Below are positions 42,624 through 52,459 of a stretch of 64,000 nucleotides of DNA, in pieces. Numbering within the stretch: position 1 is the first letter of the stretch; the number at the start of each line of letters is the position of its first letter. Source of the stretch: Epilithonimonas xixisoli (GTDB taxonomy: Bacteria; Bacteroidota; Bacteroidia; Flavobacteriales; Weeksellaceae); NCBI RefSeq assembly GCF_004365655.1, contig NZ_SOEO01000003.1, forward strand, positions 124,001 to 188,000, in the 5' to 3' direction. The notes beneath the pieces were generated by a model. That model had not been told where the DNA came from, made no database searches, and worked only from the letters and a program-made list of their open reading frames with translations. A program made the position numbers and the translations under genes.

Positions 42624-43892
42624 ATGAATGAAGAAATATTACAATATCTCTGGAATTTCAAAAAATTCCGGCGTTTCGATTTTGTTTCCGTCGATGGAAA
42701 GAATATCGAAATCTTAGACTTTGGCGAATGGAATAAGAATTCGGGACCGGATTTTTTGTTTGCAAAGATTAAAATCGACGACATCATTTTCGCCGGAAAC
42801 ATCGAGATTCACACCAAAGCATCCGATTGGTTTTTCCACAACCATTCCGGAAATCCTGAGTTTGGAAATCTGATTCTTCACGCCGTTTACATCAACGATT
42901 GCGACATTCCCGAACTGAAAAATCAGCAGATTCCGACTTTGGAACTCAGAGATTATATTGATGAAACCTTAATTCAAAAACATCAGAATTTGAGGGAAGA
43001 ACATTCATTTATTCCTTGTGAAAATTTGTTTGATAAGGATAAAATTCCATTGTTTTTTGAAGAAGAAGTTTTGCTCAAAAAATTGGATTTCAAATCGGAA
43101 TCTTTGGAATTGTCCTTAAAGAAAAATCAAAATAATTACGAAGCTGTTTTGTTCCAACAATTGGCTTACACTTTTGGATTGAAAGTTAATGCGGAGATTT
43201 TCCTACAATTAGCTGAAAGTTTGGATTTTTCTCTCATTCAAAAAATCAAACAGAATAAACTGCAGTTGGAAGCTTTATTATTCGGGATTTGTAATTTTCT
43301 GGATGAGCCAAAAGATGAAATGATGAAAGTCTGGAAACGCGAATTTCATTTTCTGAAGATTAAATTTAATTTGAAGGAAGTCAGAATCGCTCCGAAATTC
43401 TCAAAACTTCGTCCACCAAATTTCCCTACGATTCGCCTTTCACAATTGGCGAATCTTTATCATTCTCAACCGAATCTATTTTCGAAGATTATTGAGGCGA
43501 AAACGATTGATGATTTGTATTTAATTTTCGAGAACATTTCAGCTTCGGAATATTGGGATAATCATTTTAATTTTGGGAAGATTTCGCCGGTTGAAAGTCA
43601 AAAATTATTAAGCAAAGATTTCATCGATTTGATTATCATCAATGCGATTCTGCCGATTAAATATTTTTATCAAAAGAATCACAACCCGGAAATCGTGGAT
43701 GATATTTTTGAATTCTACAAACAGCTGAAACCGGAGAAGAATTCTGTTCTTGATGAATGGAAAAACTTGGGTATGAAATTTGAAAATGCGTTGAAGACAC
43801 AGGCTTTTCTCTACCAATACAAAACGTTTTGCACTCAAAAAAAATGCTTAAATTGCAGTATCGGTTTTCAGTTGTTGAAGAGCCAAGATTAA
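42624..43892 (+). CDS. DUF2851 family protein
   Basis: 422 residues, cytoplasmic (no signal peptide). It starts with EEILQYLWNFKKF, DFGEWNKNSGPDFLFAKIKID and GNIEIHTKASDWFFHNH, which I recognise as the start of DUF2851, a Bacteroidetes family of unknown function. The early part looks like a PD-(D/E)xK nuclease core (GPDF...IEIH), an inference only. The C-terminus has FCTQKKCLNCSIGFQLLK, whose Cys residues could bind zinc. A PspC-domain gene follows 15 bases later. Confidence 0.85.
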   Translation: MNEEILQYLWNFKKFRRFDFVSVDGKNIEILDFGEWNKNSGPDFLFAKIKIDDIIFAGNIEIHTKASDWFFHNHSGNPEFGNLILHAVYINDCDIPELKNQQIPTLELRDYIDETLIQKHQNLREEHSFIPCENLFDKDKIPLFFEEEVLLKKLDFKSESLELSLKKNQNNYEAVLFQQLAYTFGLKVNAEIFLQLAESLDFSLIQKIKQNKLQLEALLFGICNFLDEPKDEMMKVWKREFHFLKIKFNLKEVRIAPKFSKLRPPNFPTIRLSQLANLYHSQPNLFSKIIEAKTIDDLYLIFENISASEYWDNHFNFGKISPVESQKLLSKDFIDLIIINAILPIKYFYQKNHNPEIVDDIFEFYKQLKPEKNSVLDEWKNLGMKFENALKTQAFLYQYKTFCTQKKCLNCSIGFQLLKSQD

Positions 43893-43907
43893 AGTAATAA
43901 ATCCAAA

Positions 43908-44144
43908 ATGAAAGAGCCAATTGTAATCAACGGAATGCGCCACAAAATGGAAAGAGAATGGTTTGGCGTGCTCACACGATATGGAACCAAACTCGGAATT
44001 CCGGTTTCGAAACTGCGTGTGTTCTTTATTTATTCAACGTTTGCGACGGCTGGGATTTTCTTTTTGTTTTATCTTGGATTGGCGTTTATGCTTTGGATAA
44101 AGGATTGTATTGTGACGAAGAGGCCGAGTGTTTTTGATCTGTAA
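43908..44144 (+). CDS. PspC-domain membrane protein
   Basis: 78 residues. A cytoplasmic N-terminal segment (VLTRYGTKLGIPVSKLRVFFIYST) and one or two transmembrane helices (about 45-65) match the PspC domain of phage-shock regulators. It is a minimal single-domain version. It lies directly after the DUF2851 gene and is probably cotranscribed with it. Confidence 0.85.
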   Translation: MKEPIVINGMRHKMEREWFGVLTRYGTKLGIPVSKLRVFFIYSTFATAGIFFLFYLGLAFMLWIKDCIVTKRPSVFDL

Positions 44145-44153
44145 AAAAAATAA

Positions 44154-44175
44154 TCTCGCAGATTTAGCAAATTTT
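44154..44175 (+). repeat. Half copy of the TCTCGCAGATTTA element
   Basis: TCTCGCAGATTTAGC is identical to the left arm of the element at 21432; there is no right arm. It lies 50 bases before structured repeat copy C. Confidence 0.7.
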
Positions 44176-44225
44176 GAAGACAAACTTTGTATTTATAGAC
44201 AAATATTGTTTTTATGCAGAATCCC

Positions 44226-44315
44226 GCAGCCCGGCTTGAGTGGAAATCCTTTTTTGTGGCTGGAAAAGCGGTGGCAAAAAGATTGGGAACGGAAGACGGA
44301 AACAGCTGCCCAAAT
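44226..44315 (+). repeat. Interspersed structured repeat, copy C
   Basis: Starts GCAGC, ends GCTGC then CCAAAT. Contains GAGTGGAAATCCTTTTTTG, CAAAAAGATT and GGGAACGGAAGACGG. At 90 bases it is nearly the shortest copy and shows the core without inserted modules. Confidence 0.88.
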
Positions 44316-44409
44316 AATAATCCACAAAAAAATCCGATTGAAAAACTCAACCGGATTTGTATTTTGAAATATTAGTCTAAATTCTAATATCTAACTTCTA
44401 AAATCTAGA

Positions 44410-45183
44410 TTATGGATTTGCAGTTTTAAGGTTTGCAGATGCATATTCTCTGTTCATTCTTGCGATGTTCTCTAGAGAGATTCCTTTCGGACATTCTACT
44501 TCACAAGCGCCGGTATTGGAACAGTTTCCGAAGCCTTCTTCGTCCATTGCTTTTACCATATTCAGAACTCTTCTTGTAGCTTCTACGCGACCTTGTGGCA
44601 ACAATGCGAACTGAGATACTTTTGCACCCACGAACAACATTGCTGAACCGTTTTTACAAGAAGCAACACAAGCTCCACACCCGATACACGCCGCAGCATC
44701 CATCGCTTTGTCAGCGTCTTCTTTTGGAACTAGGATTGCGTTGGCATCCAAAGTGTTTCCGGAAGTATTCACAGATACGAATCCGCCTGCAGCCATTACT
44801 CTGTCAAAAGCACTTCTGTCAACCACCAAATCCTTAATTACCGGAAAAGCAGCACTTCTCCAAGGTTCGATGTGGATGGTTTCGCCATCTTTGAAATGAC
44901 GCATATGCAACTGGCAAGTTGTGATTCCTGTATCTGGTCCGTGCGCTCTACCATTGATGTAAAGTGAACACATTCCGCAGATTCCCTCGCGACAATCGTG
45001 ATCGAAGGCAACAGGATCTTGTCCGTTGTTGATCAACTGCTCGTTTAGGATATCCAACATTTCCAGGAATGAAGAATCCGTGGAAACATCGGACAGTTTG
45101 TAGCTTTCGAACTGACCTTTTGTTTTATTATTTTTTTGTCTCCAAATTTTCAGCGTAAGATTTAAGCCTTTTTTTGCACTCAT
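44410..45183 (-). CDS. sdhB: Succinate dehydrogenase/fumarate reductase iron-sulfur subunit
   Basis: 257-residue subunit carrying electrons from FAD to quinone. The [2Fe-2S] ligands are in CREGICGMC and the following ITTC; the [4Fe-4S] and [3Fe-4S] clusters are bound by [11 protein letters not shown] and [12 protein letters not shown]. All ligands are present. It is the last gene of sdhCAB, 23 bases after sdhA. The set matches the B. subtilis/Wolinella type of complex II with one cytochrome b subunit. Confidence 0.95.
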   Translation of the reverse strand: MSAKKGLNLTLKIWRQKNNKTKGQFESYKLSDVSTDSSFLEMLDILNEQLINNGQDPVAFDHDCREGICGMCSLYINGRAHGPDTGITTCQLHMRHFKDGETIHIEPWRSAAFPVIKDLVVDRSAFDRVMAAGGFVSVNTSGNTLDANAILVPKEDADKAMDAAACIGCGACVASCKNGSAMLFVGAKVSQFALLPQGRVEATRRVLNMVKAMDEEGFGNCSNTGACEVECPKGISLENIARMNREYASANLKTANP

Positions 45184-45206
45184 TTTTATATATTTTTGAA
45201 TGGAGA

Positions 45207-47216
45207 TTATTTGTAACTTCTTGCTTTAACTTCGATGTTTTCGTACACCAAATCTTCCTTGTGAACCACAGATTGGTTGATGTCCATCCCTTTATATTCC
45301 CACGCAGCAACGTATTTGAAATTCACATCGTCACGTTCCGCTTCACCTTCCGGTGTTGCGTGGTCTTCACGGAAATGTCCTCCACAAGATTCATTTCTGT
45401 TTAGTGCATCAATTGCCATCAATTGTCCTAATTCCAAGAAATCAGCAACTCTGAAAGCTTTTTCCAATTCAGGATTCAAATTGTCTGCGTCACCAGGAAC
45501 TCTTACATCTTTCCAGAAGTTGTTTCTTACTTCTTCGATTTCTTTGATAGCTTCTCTTAGTCCTTCAGGAGTTCTTCCCATCCCAACTTTGTTCCACATA
45601 ATGTGACCCAATTGTTTGTGGAAATGATCTACCGTATGTGTTCCTTTATTCGTCAAGAAGAAATTGATTTTATCCTTGATTTCTTTTTCAGCCTCGTTGA
45701 ATTCCGGAGTTTCTGTTGAGATTTTTCCAGTTCTAATATCAGCAGAAAGATAATCTGCAATGGTGTAAGGTAAAACGAAATATCCGTCTGCCAAACCTTG
45801 CATCAAAGCAGAAGCTCCAAGTCTGTTTGCTCCGTGGTCTGAGAAGTTAGCTTCTCCAACAACGAAACATCCAGGAATTGTAGATTGCAAATTGTAATCT
45901 ACCCAAACGCCACCCATCGTGTAGTGAACGGCAGGATAAATCTTCATTGGCGTTGTGTAAGGATCATCAGCAGTGATTTTCTCATACATTACGAATAAGT
46001 TACCGTATTTTTCCTCGATCCACTTTTTACCAAGATCATAAATCTGTTGCTCGGATGGATTGTGAATATTTTTTTCGATAGCGGCTTCTCTACCTTTTTT
46101 CATAATTTCTGTTGAGAAATCTAGGTAAACGCCTTCTTTCGTATCATTGTTTTCGATTCCGTAACCTGCGTCACATCTTTCTTTTCCAGCTCTGGAAGCA
46201 ACGTCTCTTGGAACCAAGTTTCCAAATGCAGGATATCTTCTTTCAAGATAATAATCTCTGTTTTCTTCTGCGATATTTTCTGGTCTCAATTTTCCTTCTC
46301 TGATGGCAACAGAATCTTCAATATTTTTAGGAACCCAGATTCTTCCTGAGTTTCTTAGAGATTCTGACATTAAAGTTAATTTGGACTGCTGAGTTCCGTG
46401 AACAGGAATACAAGTCGGGTGAATCTGAACATAACAAGGATTTGCGAAATACGCTCCTTTTTTATGAATTTTCCAAGCTGCAGAAACGTTTGAACCCATT
46501 GCGTTTGTTGAAAGGAAATAGACATTTCCATAACCTCCAGAAGCAATTACAACAGCGTGAGCAGAATGTTTTTCAATTTCTCCAGTTACAAGATTTCTTG
46601 CGATGATTCCTCTTGCTTTTCCATCAACGATTACTAAGTCTAGCATCTCGTGACGGTTGAACATCTGAATTCTACCTTTACCGATTTGACGGCTCATTGC
46701 AGAATATGCTCCTAATAATAACTGTTGTCCAGTTTGTCCCTTTGCATAGAAAGTTCTTTTTACCTGAACGCCACCAAATGAACGGTTATCTAATTGTCCG
46801 CCGTACTCACGTCCGAAAGGAACACCTTGAGCAACACATTGATCAATGATGTTTGCAGAAACTTCCGCTAATCTGTAAACGTTAGCTTCTCTTGCACGGT
46901 AATCTCCACCTTTGATCGTATCGTAGAACAATCTGTAAGTTGAATCCCCATCACCTTGATAATTCTTAGCAGCATTGATACCACCTTGAGCAGCAATAGA
47001 GTGTGCTCTTCTTGGAGAATCCTGATAGCAGAATGCCTTTACATTGTATCCTTGCTCGGCAAGAGTCGCAGCAGCAGAGCCACCGGCCAATCCTGTTCCA
47101 ACAATTATGATATCTATTTTGTCTCGGTTGTTTGGAGCAACCAAGTTCATATGATCTTTATGATTTTTCCATTTATCCTTAAGTGGACCGTGAGGAATTT
47201 TTGAATCTAAACCCAT
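45207..47216 (-). CDS. sdhA: Succinate dehydrogenase/fumarate reductase flavoprotein subunit
   Basis: 669-residue FAD subunit that oxidises succinate to fumarate. The dinucleotide fold is [17 protein letters not shown] (near 40-56), the FAD-linking His is in [20 protein letters not shown], and the active-site region HPTCIPVHG and the C-terminal [16 protein letters not shown] are clear. It lies in the middle of sdhCAB, 14 bases after sdhC. Enzyme direction (dehydrogenase in aerobic cells) is inferred from lifestyle, not sequence. Confidence 0.95.
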   Translation of the reverse strand: MGLDSKIPHGPLKDKWKNHKDHMNLVAPNNRDKIDIIIVGTGLAGGSAAATLAEQGYNVKAFCYQDSPRRAHSIAAQGGINAAKNYQGDGDSTYRLFYDTIKGGDYRAREANVYRLAEVSANIIDQCVAQGVPFGREYGGQLDNRSFGGVQVKRTFYAKGQTGQQLLLGAYSAMSRQIGKGRIQMFNRHEMLDLVIVDGKARGIIARNLVTGEIEKHSAHAVVIASGGYGNVYFLSTNAMGSNVSAAWKIHKKGAYFANPCYVQIHPTCIPVHGTQQSKLTLMSESLRNSGRIWVPKNIEDSVAIREGKLRPENIAEENRDYYLERRYPAFGNLVPRDVASRAGKERCDAGYGIENNDTKEGVYLDFSTEIMKKGREAAIEKNIHNPSEQQIYDLGKKWIEEKYGNLFVMYEKITADDPYTTPMKIYPAVHYTMGGVWVDYNLQSTIPGCFVVGEANFSDHGANRLGASALMQGLADGYFVLPYTIADYLSADIRTGKISTETPEFNEAEKEIKDKINFFLTNKGTHTVDHFHKQLGHIMWNKVGMGRTPEGLREAIKEIEEVRNNFWKDVRVPGDADNLNPELEKAFRVADFLELGQLMAIDALNRNESCGGHFREDHATPEGEAERDDVNFKYVAAWEYKGMDINQSVVHKEDLVYENIEVKARSYK

Positions 47217-47230
47217 AATTTATTTTATGA

Positions 47231-47890
47231 TTATTGAGTAACGAAATGATAAACAGCGATGATGATAAATCCAAGTGGAATGATGATAGAATACCAATTT
47301 CCGAATGCTTTGATAGCAGGCGTGTACTTTGGATGTCTAGCTCCAACAGATTGGAAAGAAGACTGGAAGCCGTGCGCCAAGTGCAAACCTAACAAAACGA
47401 AAGCCACTACATAAAGCACAACTCTCCACAAATCGTGAAACTTGTGATGCAACTCTTCCCAATATCTCATCTCATCTGGATTGTTACCTTGGATGTACTT
47501 GTAGCTGATCTCTGGAAACCAAAAATCGTAAAAGTGCAAGGCAATAAATGCTAAGATCACAGCGCCCGAAATAATCATATTTCTGGACATCCAAGTGGAG
47601 TTTGCAGAACCTTGGTTCATTGCGTACTTCACAGGTCTTGCGCTGTTGTTTCTGATTTCCAAAACGAATCCCATCACAAAATGGAAAACGACTGCGAAAA
47701 TCAAAATCGGTTGCATCAGAAACTGAACCGCCGGATTGTATCCCATAAAATGTGAAGCCGCGTTGAACGCATCCTCGCTAAAAATGGAAATCATGTTGGT
47801 GGATAAGTGCATCACCAAAAAAATCAGCAAAAACATTGCTGAAATTGCCATAGCATATTTTCTGCCTATAGAAGACGTAATCCCTGCCAT
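47231..47890 (-). CDS. sdhC: Succinate dehydrogenase cytochrome b subunit
   Basis: 219-residue membrane anchor with five transmembrane helices, binding heme and quinone. I chose the ATG at 47890 (MAGITSSIGRKYAMAISAM); the longer frame begins with a GTG inside the -7 box. Heme-ligand His residues are in LVMHLSTNM, FHFVMGFVLE, FIALHFYDFW and LGLHLAHGFQ. First gene of sdhCAB. Confidence 0.93.
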   Translation of the reverse strand: MAGITSSIGRKYAMAISAMFLLIFLVMHLSTNMISIFSEDAFNAASHFMGYNPAVQFLMQPILIFAVVFHFVMGFVLEIRNNSARPVKYAMNQGSANSTWMSRNMIISGAVILAFIALHFYDFWFPEISYKYIQGNNPDEMRYWEELHHKFHDLWRVVLYVVAFVLLGLHLAHGFQSSFQSVGARHPKYTPAIKAFGNWYSIIIPLGFIIIAVYHFVTQ

Positions 47891-47916
47891 AATTCTATTG
47901 TTATTTTGAATTTTCA

Positions 47917-47924
47917 CAAATTTA
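47917..47924 (-). promoter_or_regulatory. -7 element of sdhCAB
   Basis: Minus-strand TAAATTTG, 26 bases before the sdhC ATG. No TTG is visible at the -33 distance. A terminator of rpoN lies on the opposite side of the gap. Confidence 0.5.
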
Positions 47925-48050
47925 GAAAAATGTTGACTGACTTAACATTGAGAAATGTCAGAAAAATACAGTTTGTAATCTTTCTAAATAACTTTAATAG
48001 AATGTTAACAATATTTCTACTTTAATAATCATTCTGTATTAAATATTAAT

Positions 48051-48077
48051 AAAAAACCTCGAAAAATAATTCCGAGG
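48051..48077 (-). terminator. Terminator of rpoN
   Basis: CCTCG pairs with CGAGG around an AT-rich loop, then six T on the minus strand, just past the rpoN stop. Confidence 0.75.
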
Positions 48078-48084
48078 CTTTGTT

Positions 48085-49548
48085 TTATAACTCTTTTCTC
48101 AATCTTGCGACTGGGATGTTCAATTGTTCTCTGTATTTTGCAATCGTTCTTCTGGCGATGTTGTAGCCTTTTTCTTTCAAGATTCCTACAAGAGCATCGT
48201 CTGTGTAAGGTTTTCTCTTGTTTTCTTTGCCAATCGCTTCCTGTAAATGTTGTTTGATTTCTTTTGTGGAAACTTCCTCGCCGTCATCGTTTGTTAATGA
48301 ATCTGAGAACAAATTTTTCAAATAAACAATTCCGTTTGGCGTGTCGGCATATTTGCTTTTTACCACTCTGGAGATTGTAGAAATATCAAAACCGGTAATG
48401 TCGGCAACATCTTTCAAGATCATTGGTCTGATGTTTTTCTCATCGCCAGAAATGAAATAATCTTTCTGAAGTTTCACAATCGCTGTAATGGTTTGCAACA
48501 ATGTGTTTTGTCTTTGATTAATAGCATCGATGTACCATTTTGCTGCATCCAGTTTTTGTTTGATGAAAAGGGCAGCTTGCTTGTGTTCAGCAGATTTCTT
48601 ATCGTGAGAGTAAGTTGTTAAGATTTCTTTGTACTCATCAGAAACTCGAAGGGAAGGCGCATTTTTATTATTTAAAGTCGGAATCACTTGATTGTCCTTC
48701 ACTTGGATCATAAAATCTGGAATGATCTCTTGGTTGATTGTAATCGTTTGAGTATCAAAGTTTCCGCCAACTTTTGGAGATAATCTGGAGATTTCATCCA
48801 AAGCATCTTTCAAATCTTCTTCTTCTATGTCGTATTTCTGAAGAATCTTGTTATAATGCTTATTCGCAAGGGCGTCAAATTGATTTCTTAAAATGTTGCC
48901 TGCTAAAATAACAGTTTGATCTGAACTTACTTTTTTCTCGATTTGAAGCAAAAGACATTCTCTTAAATCTCGCGCGCCAACGCCTGGTGGATCTAATTTT
49001 TGAACATAATTTTCAAGAATGTCGGTCACTTTTTCTATCGTGGTGTAAATGCCTTGTGAAAAAGCTAAATCATCAACAATAGATTTAATATCTCTTCTCA
49101 AATAGCCGTCTGTGTCGAGGTTTCCGATAACGTATTCGCAAATTTTCAAATCTTCTTCATCTACGCTTGACAGACGAATTTGCTCCAAAAGATAATCATA
49201 AAGTGTTTGTCCTTCTGTTAAAAGTGATTGGTTGTCAAAATCTTCGTCGTCTGCAGAATAGTTGCTGGAAGCGGTTTTGTAGCTTGGCTCATCATCGTAA
49301 AGATATTCATCAACATCAAAATCTGTTTCTATGCTTTCGCTCCCTTCGCTTTCGTACTCTTCGTCCGCTTTGGAATATTCTTCCTCAGAATTTTCGTCCG
49401 CAACCTTTTCTAAAGCTGGGTTTTCTTCTAGTTCACGTTCAAGTTCTTCTTCAAATTCCAAAGTATGAAGCTGTATGAGTTTCATCAGTTGAATCTGTTG
49501 AGGAGCGAGCTTTTGCCCGAGTCGCATTTGTAGATTTTGCTTTAGCAT
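48085..49548 (-). CDS. rpoN: RNA polymerase sigma-54 factor
   Basis: 487-residue alternative sigma factor. Region I is QNLQMRLGQKLAPQQIQLMKLIQL with Gln/Leu-rich pattern; region II is an acidic stretch (about 40-90, many Glu/Asp); the core-binding domain follows; the C-terminal RpoN box is ARRTIAKYREQL. Its enhancer-binding activators are not in the window. Function in Bacteroidetes is poorly defined. Confidence 0.95.
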   Translation of the reverse strand: MLKQNLQMRLGQKLAPQQIQLMKLIQLHTLEFEEELERELEENPALEKVADENSEEEYSKADEEYESEGSESIETDFDVDEYLYDDEPSYKTASSNYSADDEDFDNQSLLTEGQTLYDYLLEQIRLSSVDEEDLKICEYVIGNLDTDGYLRRDIKSIVDDLAFSQGIYTTIEKVTDILENYVQKLDPPGVGARDLRECLLLQIEKKVSSDQTVILAGNILRNQFDALANKHYNKILQKYDIEEEDLKDALDEISRLSPKVGGNFDTQTITINQEIIPDFMIQVKDNQVIPTLNNKNAPSLRVSDEYKEILTTYSHDKKSAEHKQAALFIKQKLDAAKWYIDAINQRQNTLLQTITAIVKLQKDYFISGDEKNIRPMILKDVADITGFDISTISRVVKSKYADTPNGIVYLKNLFSDSLTNDDGEEVSTKEIKQHLQEAIGKENKRKPYTDDALVGILKEKGYNIARRTIAKYREQLNIPVARLRKEL

Positions 49549-49653
49549 AATTTTTGACGTTTATCAATAATGATTAACTTTTACGAAGTTAGAAATTTAT
49601 TTTCAAAAAACAACAAGTTTAGCACGATTTTTGATGAGTTAATAAAAGTTAAC

Positions 49654-49687
49654 AAAAAAACCTTCAGAATGTTCTGAAGGTTTTTTT
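49654..49687 (-). terminator. Terminator of the M13 peptidase gene
   Basis: AACCTTCAGA pairs with TCTGAAGGTT around four bases, with seven A and eight T on the flanks; it lies just after the stop at 49695. Confidence 0.92.
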
Positions 49688-49694
49688 TGTTTTA

Positions 49695-51776
49695 TTACCA
49701 GATTTTGATTCTCTTTTCCGGAGCTACATATAGTTTGTCTCCGGGTTTAACATCAAAGGCTTTTTGGAAAGAATCCATATTCACCAATGGTCCAAAACTT
49801 CTGTAATAACCCGGCGAATGCGGATCTGTTTTTACTTGATTGGTCATATATTTATCTGTGGATTTGGTTCTCCAAACCGTTGCCCAACTCATAAAGAATC
49901 TTTGATCTTGAGTCAAATCGCTTATTTTTCCTGGATTTCCGTGGTCTTTCAAATACATTTGTAGCGCTGTGTAAGCGACATTAATTCCGCCTAAATCTCC
50001 AATGTTTTCTCCGCTGGTAAATTTTCCATTTACGAAACTTCCTGTCACTGGTTCATATTTATCATATTGCGATGCCAATTGTCCAACTTTTTCGTCGAAG
50101 TTTTTTCTGTCACTTTCTGTCCACCAATTGTTTAAGTTTCCGTCTCCGTCAAATCTAGAACCGCTGTCATCAAATCCGTGAGAAATCTCGTGACCGATAA
50201 CGCCACCAATTCCTCCAAAGTTAACTGCAGGATCTGCATTGAAATTGAAAAACGGCGGTTGCAAGATGGCCGCTGGGAAAACAATTTCATTATTAGATGA
50301 GCTGTAATAAGCGTTCACCGTTTGTGGTGACATTCCCCATTCCGTTTTATCTACTGGTTTTCCTATTTTGTCAAGGTTTTTTGCGTAACTCCACTCAGAG
50401 ATTTTCTCGAGATTGTTGTAATAAGTTCCATTGTTGGAAGCTAATTGTAAATTTAATTTAGAATAATCTTTCCATTTGTCCGGATAGGCGATCTTCACTT
50501 TGAATTTTGATAACTTTTCCAAAGCTTTTTCTCTCGTTACCGGAGACATCCATTCCAGATTTTCTATATGAACTTTGAAAGCTTTCTTGATGTAATCTAC
50601 ATAAGTTTCCATCTTTTGTTTCGCTTCTGGTGAGAAATTTTTCTCTACATAAAGTTTTCCAAAAGCTTCACCAAGAACACCATTTACCAAACCAAGTCCG
50701 CGTTTTTCCATAGAACGTTGCTCTTGCTGGCCTTGCAGATATTTGGAATAAAAATCAAAACGAATGTTATCCAGATTCTGATCAAGATTTCCCGCATTGC
50801 TGTTCAAAAGGTCATATTTCATATATTCTTTAATCAGACCGATGTTTTTATCCGTCATCCAAGAATCCATATTTTGGTAATATTTTAATTCCCCAATGAT
50901 AACTTTGTCAGTATTGGCACCAACTGTTTTAAGATAGTCAGGAAGATTAACATTTTTTACCAATGGTTTTAGTTCCGCAACAGTTTTAGGATTGTATCGC
51001 AAATTCGCATCACGACCTTGTTCCAAAGTCAAAAGATCCTGAGCTAGTTTTTTCTCAAAATCAACAATTTGCTGAGCTGTCGCATCTGGAGTTTTGCTTC
51101 CAAGAACTGTTTGTAGCTTGGCAACGTAATTTTTATATTCGGCTAATGTTTTGGTGTTGGCTTCGTTGGCTTTTTGATAATAATCTTTACCCAAGCCTAA
51201 ACTTGGTCCGCCAAGATAAACAGCGTTCATTACAGAGTTTTTCATATCTGCGCCAACTCTCCATCCGTAAAAAGGATTGTCGCCGGAAGGAGTAGCTTCG
51301 ATAAGATAGTTCTGCAAATCTTTTACATTTTTAATCGCATCGATTTTTGTCAGTTGAGATTTGATTGGAGTAATCCCTTCTGCGTTTCTCTTGTTCCAAT
51401 CGATGAAAGTGCCATATAGCGCTTGGATTTTTTCGCCTTCGGAATTAGAATCGAATTTTTCTGAAAGTACTTTATTCAAAATATCCAATGACGCAACATC
51501 CACATCTTCCCTCAAAGCATTGAATGAGCCCCAACTTGGTTTGTCCGAAGGAATTACCGCGGTTTTCATCCAGCCACCGTTTACATAATTATAGAAATCA
51601 TCTTGAGGTCTTACACTTGTGTCCATATAAGAAAGGTTGAGTCCTTCTTCTTTAATGGTTTTCGGAACTTCTGATTCTGTTTTTGGTTGTTCTGCTGTAG
51701 TTTTTTGTGATGTGGAGCAAGATTCTAAGTAGAATGTTGCAGCAATCGTCATCACGTAAATACTGATCTTTTTCAT
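49695..51776 (-). CDS. M13 family metallopeptidase (neprilysin/PepO type)
   Basis: 693-residue zinc oligopeptidase. The N-terminus has a lipoprotein-type signal (FYLESCSTSQK, Cys20), so it is anchored in the envelope. The zinc site is HEISH in GGVIGHEISHGFDDSGS, the third ligand Glu is in GENIGDLGG, and the substrate-binding NAYYSSSNNEIVFPAAIL precedes them. The C-terminal SPGYYRSFGPLVNMDSFQKAF is typical. It would shorten peptides in the periplasm, feeding the POT importers. Confidence 0.94.
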   Translation of the reverse strand: MKKISIYVMTIAATFYLESCSTSQKTTAEQPKTESEVPKTIKEEGLNLSYMDTSVRPQDDFYNYVNGGWMKTAVIPSDKPSWGSFNALREDVDVASLDILNKVLSEKFDSNSEGEKIQALYGTFIDWNKRNAEGITPIKSQLTKIDAIKNVKDLQNYLIEATPSGDNPFYGWRVGADMKNSVMNAVYLGGPSLGLGKDYYQKANEANTKTLAEYKNYVAKLQTVLGSKTPDATAQQIVDFEKKLAQDLLTLEQGRDANLRYNPKTVAELKPLVKNVNLPDYLKTVGANTDKVIIGELKYYQNMDSWMTDKNIGLIKEYMKYDLLNSNAGNLDQNLDNIRFDFYSKYLQGQQEQRSMEKRGLGLVNGVLGEAFGKLYVEKNFSPEAKQKMETYVDYIKKAFKVHIENLEWMSPVTREKALEKLSKFKVKIAYPDKWKDYSKLNLQLASNNGTYYNNLEKISEWSYAKNLDKIGKPVDKTEWGMSPQTVNAYYSSSNNEIVFPAAILQPPFFNFNADPAVNFGGIGGVIGHEISHGFDDSGSRFDGDGNLNNWWTESDRKNFDEKVGQLASQYDKYEPVTGSFVNGKFTSGENIGDLGGINVAYTALQMYLKDHGNPGKISDLTQDQRFFMSWATVWRTKSTDKYMTNQVKTDPHSPGYYRSFGPLVNMDSFQKAFDVKPGDKLYVAPEKRIKIW

Positions 51777-51840
51777 TGAGATTTATTTTAATACTTTCAA
51801 AAGTATGGAATTTTAATTTTTTAGAGGTCTTCTGAAATGA

Positions 51841-51867
51841 AAAATCCCACTCGATATGAATGGGATA
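51841..51867 (-). terminator. Terminator of the toxin-antitoxin operon
   Basis: ATCCCA pairs with TGGGAT around 11 bases, followed by T residues on the minus strand, 16 bases past the toxin stop. Confidence 0.65.
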
Positions 51868-51882
51868 TACGAAATACTGTAT

Positions 51883-52176
51883 TTATAGTTCAAGATTATC
51901 TGGGTTTCTTCTGTTGTCCCAAAAGGCTAAAATTTCGATTTTATCATTTTGAAATCTGAAGAATAATGAATAATATTTAAGGATTTTAATTTTATATATT
52001 TCATCAAAGGCAGTCTTTATTCCAATTTTAGGATTTTCAGATAGCTCTAATTGTTTTTTCTTGACTTCAAGTCTTAATTTTTTCGAAAAAGTTTCGGATG
52101 AATTATGAATATTCCAATATTTTAAAGTTTCTGCTAAATCTAGCAAAGCTTTTTTCGTCCATTTTATTTGAAACAT
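51883..52176 (-). CDS. Type II toxin, RelE/ParE family
   Basis: 97 residues with the ParE/RelE layout: FQIKWTKKALLDLAETLKYW, a helix pair, PKIGIKTAFDEIYKIKILKYYSLFFRFQNDKIEILAFWDNRRNP. The C-terminal strand with WDNRRNP is the usual active or target-contact region. It overlaps the antitoxin gene by 13 bases, typical of these modules. Whether it blocks gyrase or cuts mRNA cannot be told. Confidence 0.88.
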   Translation of the reverse strand: MFQIKWTKKALLDLAETLKYWNIHNSSETFSKKLRLEVKKKQLELSENPKIGIKTAFDEIYKIKILKYYSLFFRFQNDKIEILAFWDNRRNPDNLEL

Positions 52177-52379
52177 TTATCAAGAATTTTTTCAGCTTCA
52201 TCCTCAGTGAAGAATTCACCTTGATTGGCTTGTTCAATGCCTTCTTGCAATTGTTTTCTCTGCCAATCTGTTAACTTTTCTTTTTTTGAAACCTCAAATT
52301 TTATATTCAATTCCTTCAGAAGCGCTTCAATTAATTTTAATTGATTTTCTGACTCGTTATGTAAAGTGATGGTGCTCAT
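52164..52379 (-). CDS. Antitoxin of the RelE/ParE-type module
   Basis: 71 residues. The N-terminal strand-helix (STITLHNESENQLKLIEALLKELNI) would bind DNA or dimerise, and the C-terminal half (QQLEGIEQANQGEF-like acidic region, EDEAEKILDKCFK) would wrap the toxin. Gene order antitoxin-then-toxin with overlap supports the call. It lies between the asnS terminator and the toxin. Confidence 0.82.
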   Translation of the reverse strand: MSTITLHNESENQLKLIEALLKELNIKFEVSKKEKLTDWQRKQLQEGIEQANQGEFFTEDEAEKILDKCFK

Positions 52380-52407
52380 TTTTAAAATTTAAGTAAAGTT
52401 AATAAAA

Positions 52408-52435
52408 AATTCCTTCAATTAAAACTGAAGGAATT
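52408..52435 (-). terminator. Terminator of asnS
   Basis: AATTCCTTCA pairs with TGAAGGAATT around an eight-base loop, followed by T residues on the minus strand, between asnS and the antitoxin gene. Confidence 0.88.
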
Positions 52436-52459
52436 TGCTTTTTTATATTTAATTAATGC

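Noticed and set aside
51883-52379. Toxin-antitoxin pair as part of a mobile island
   Set aside because: No integrase, attachment repeats or composition break surrounds it; it is an isolated module between core genes.
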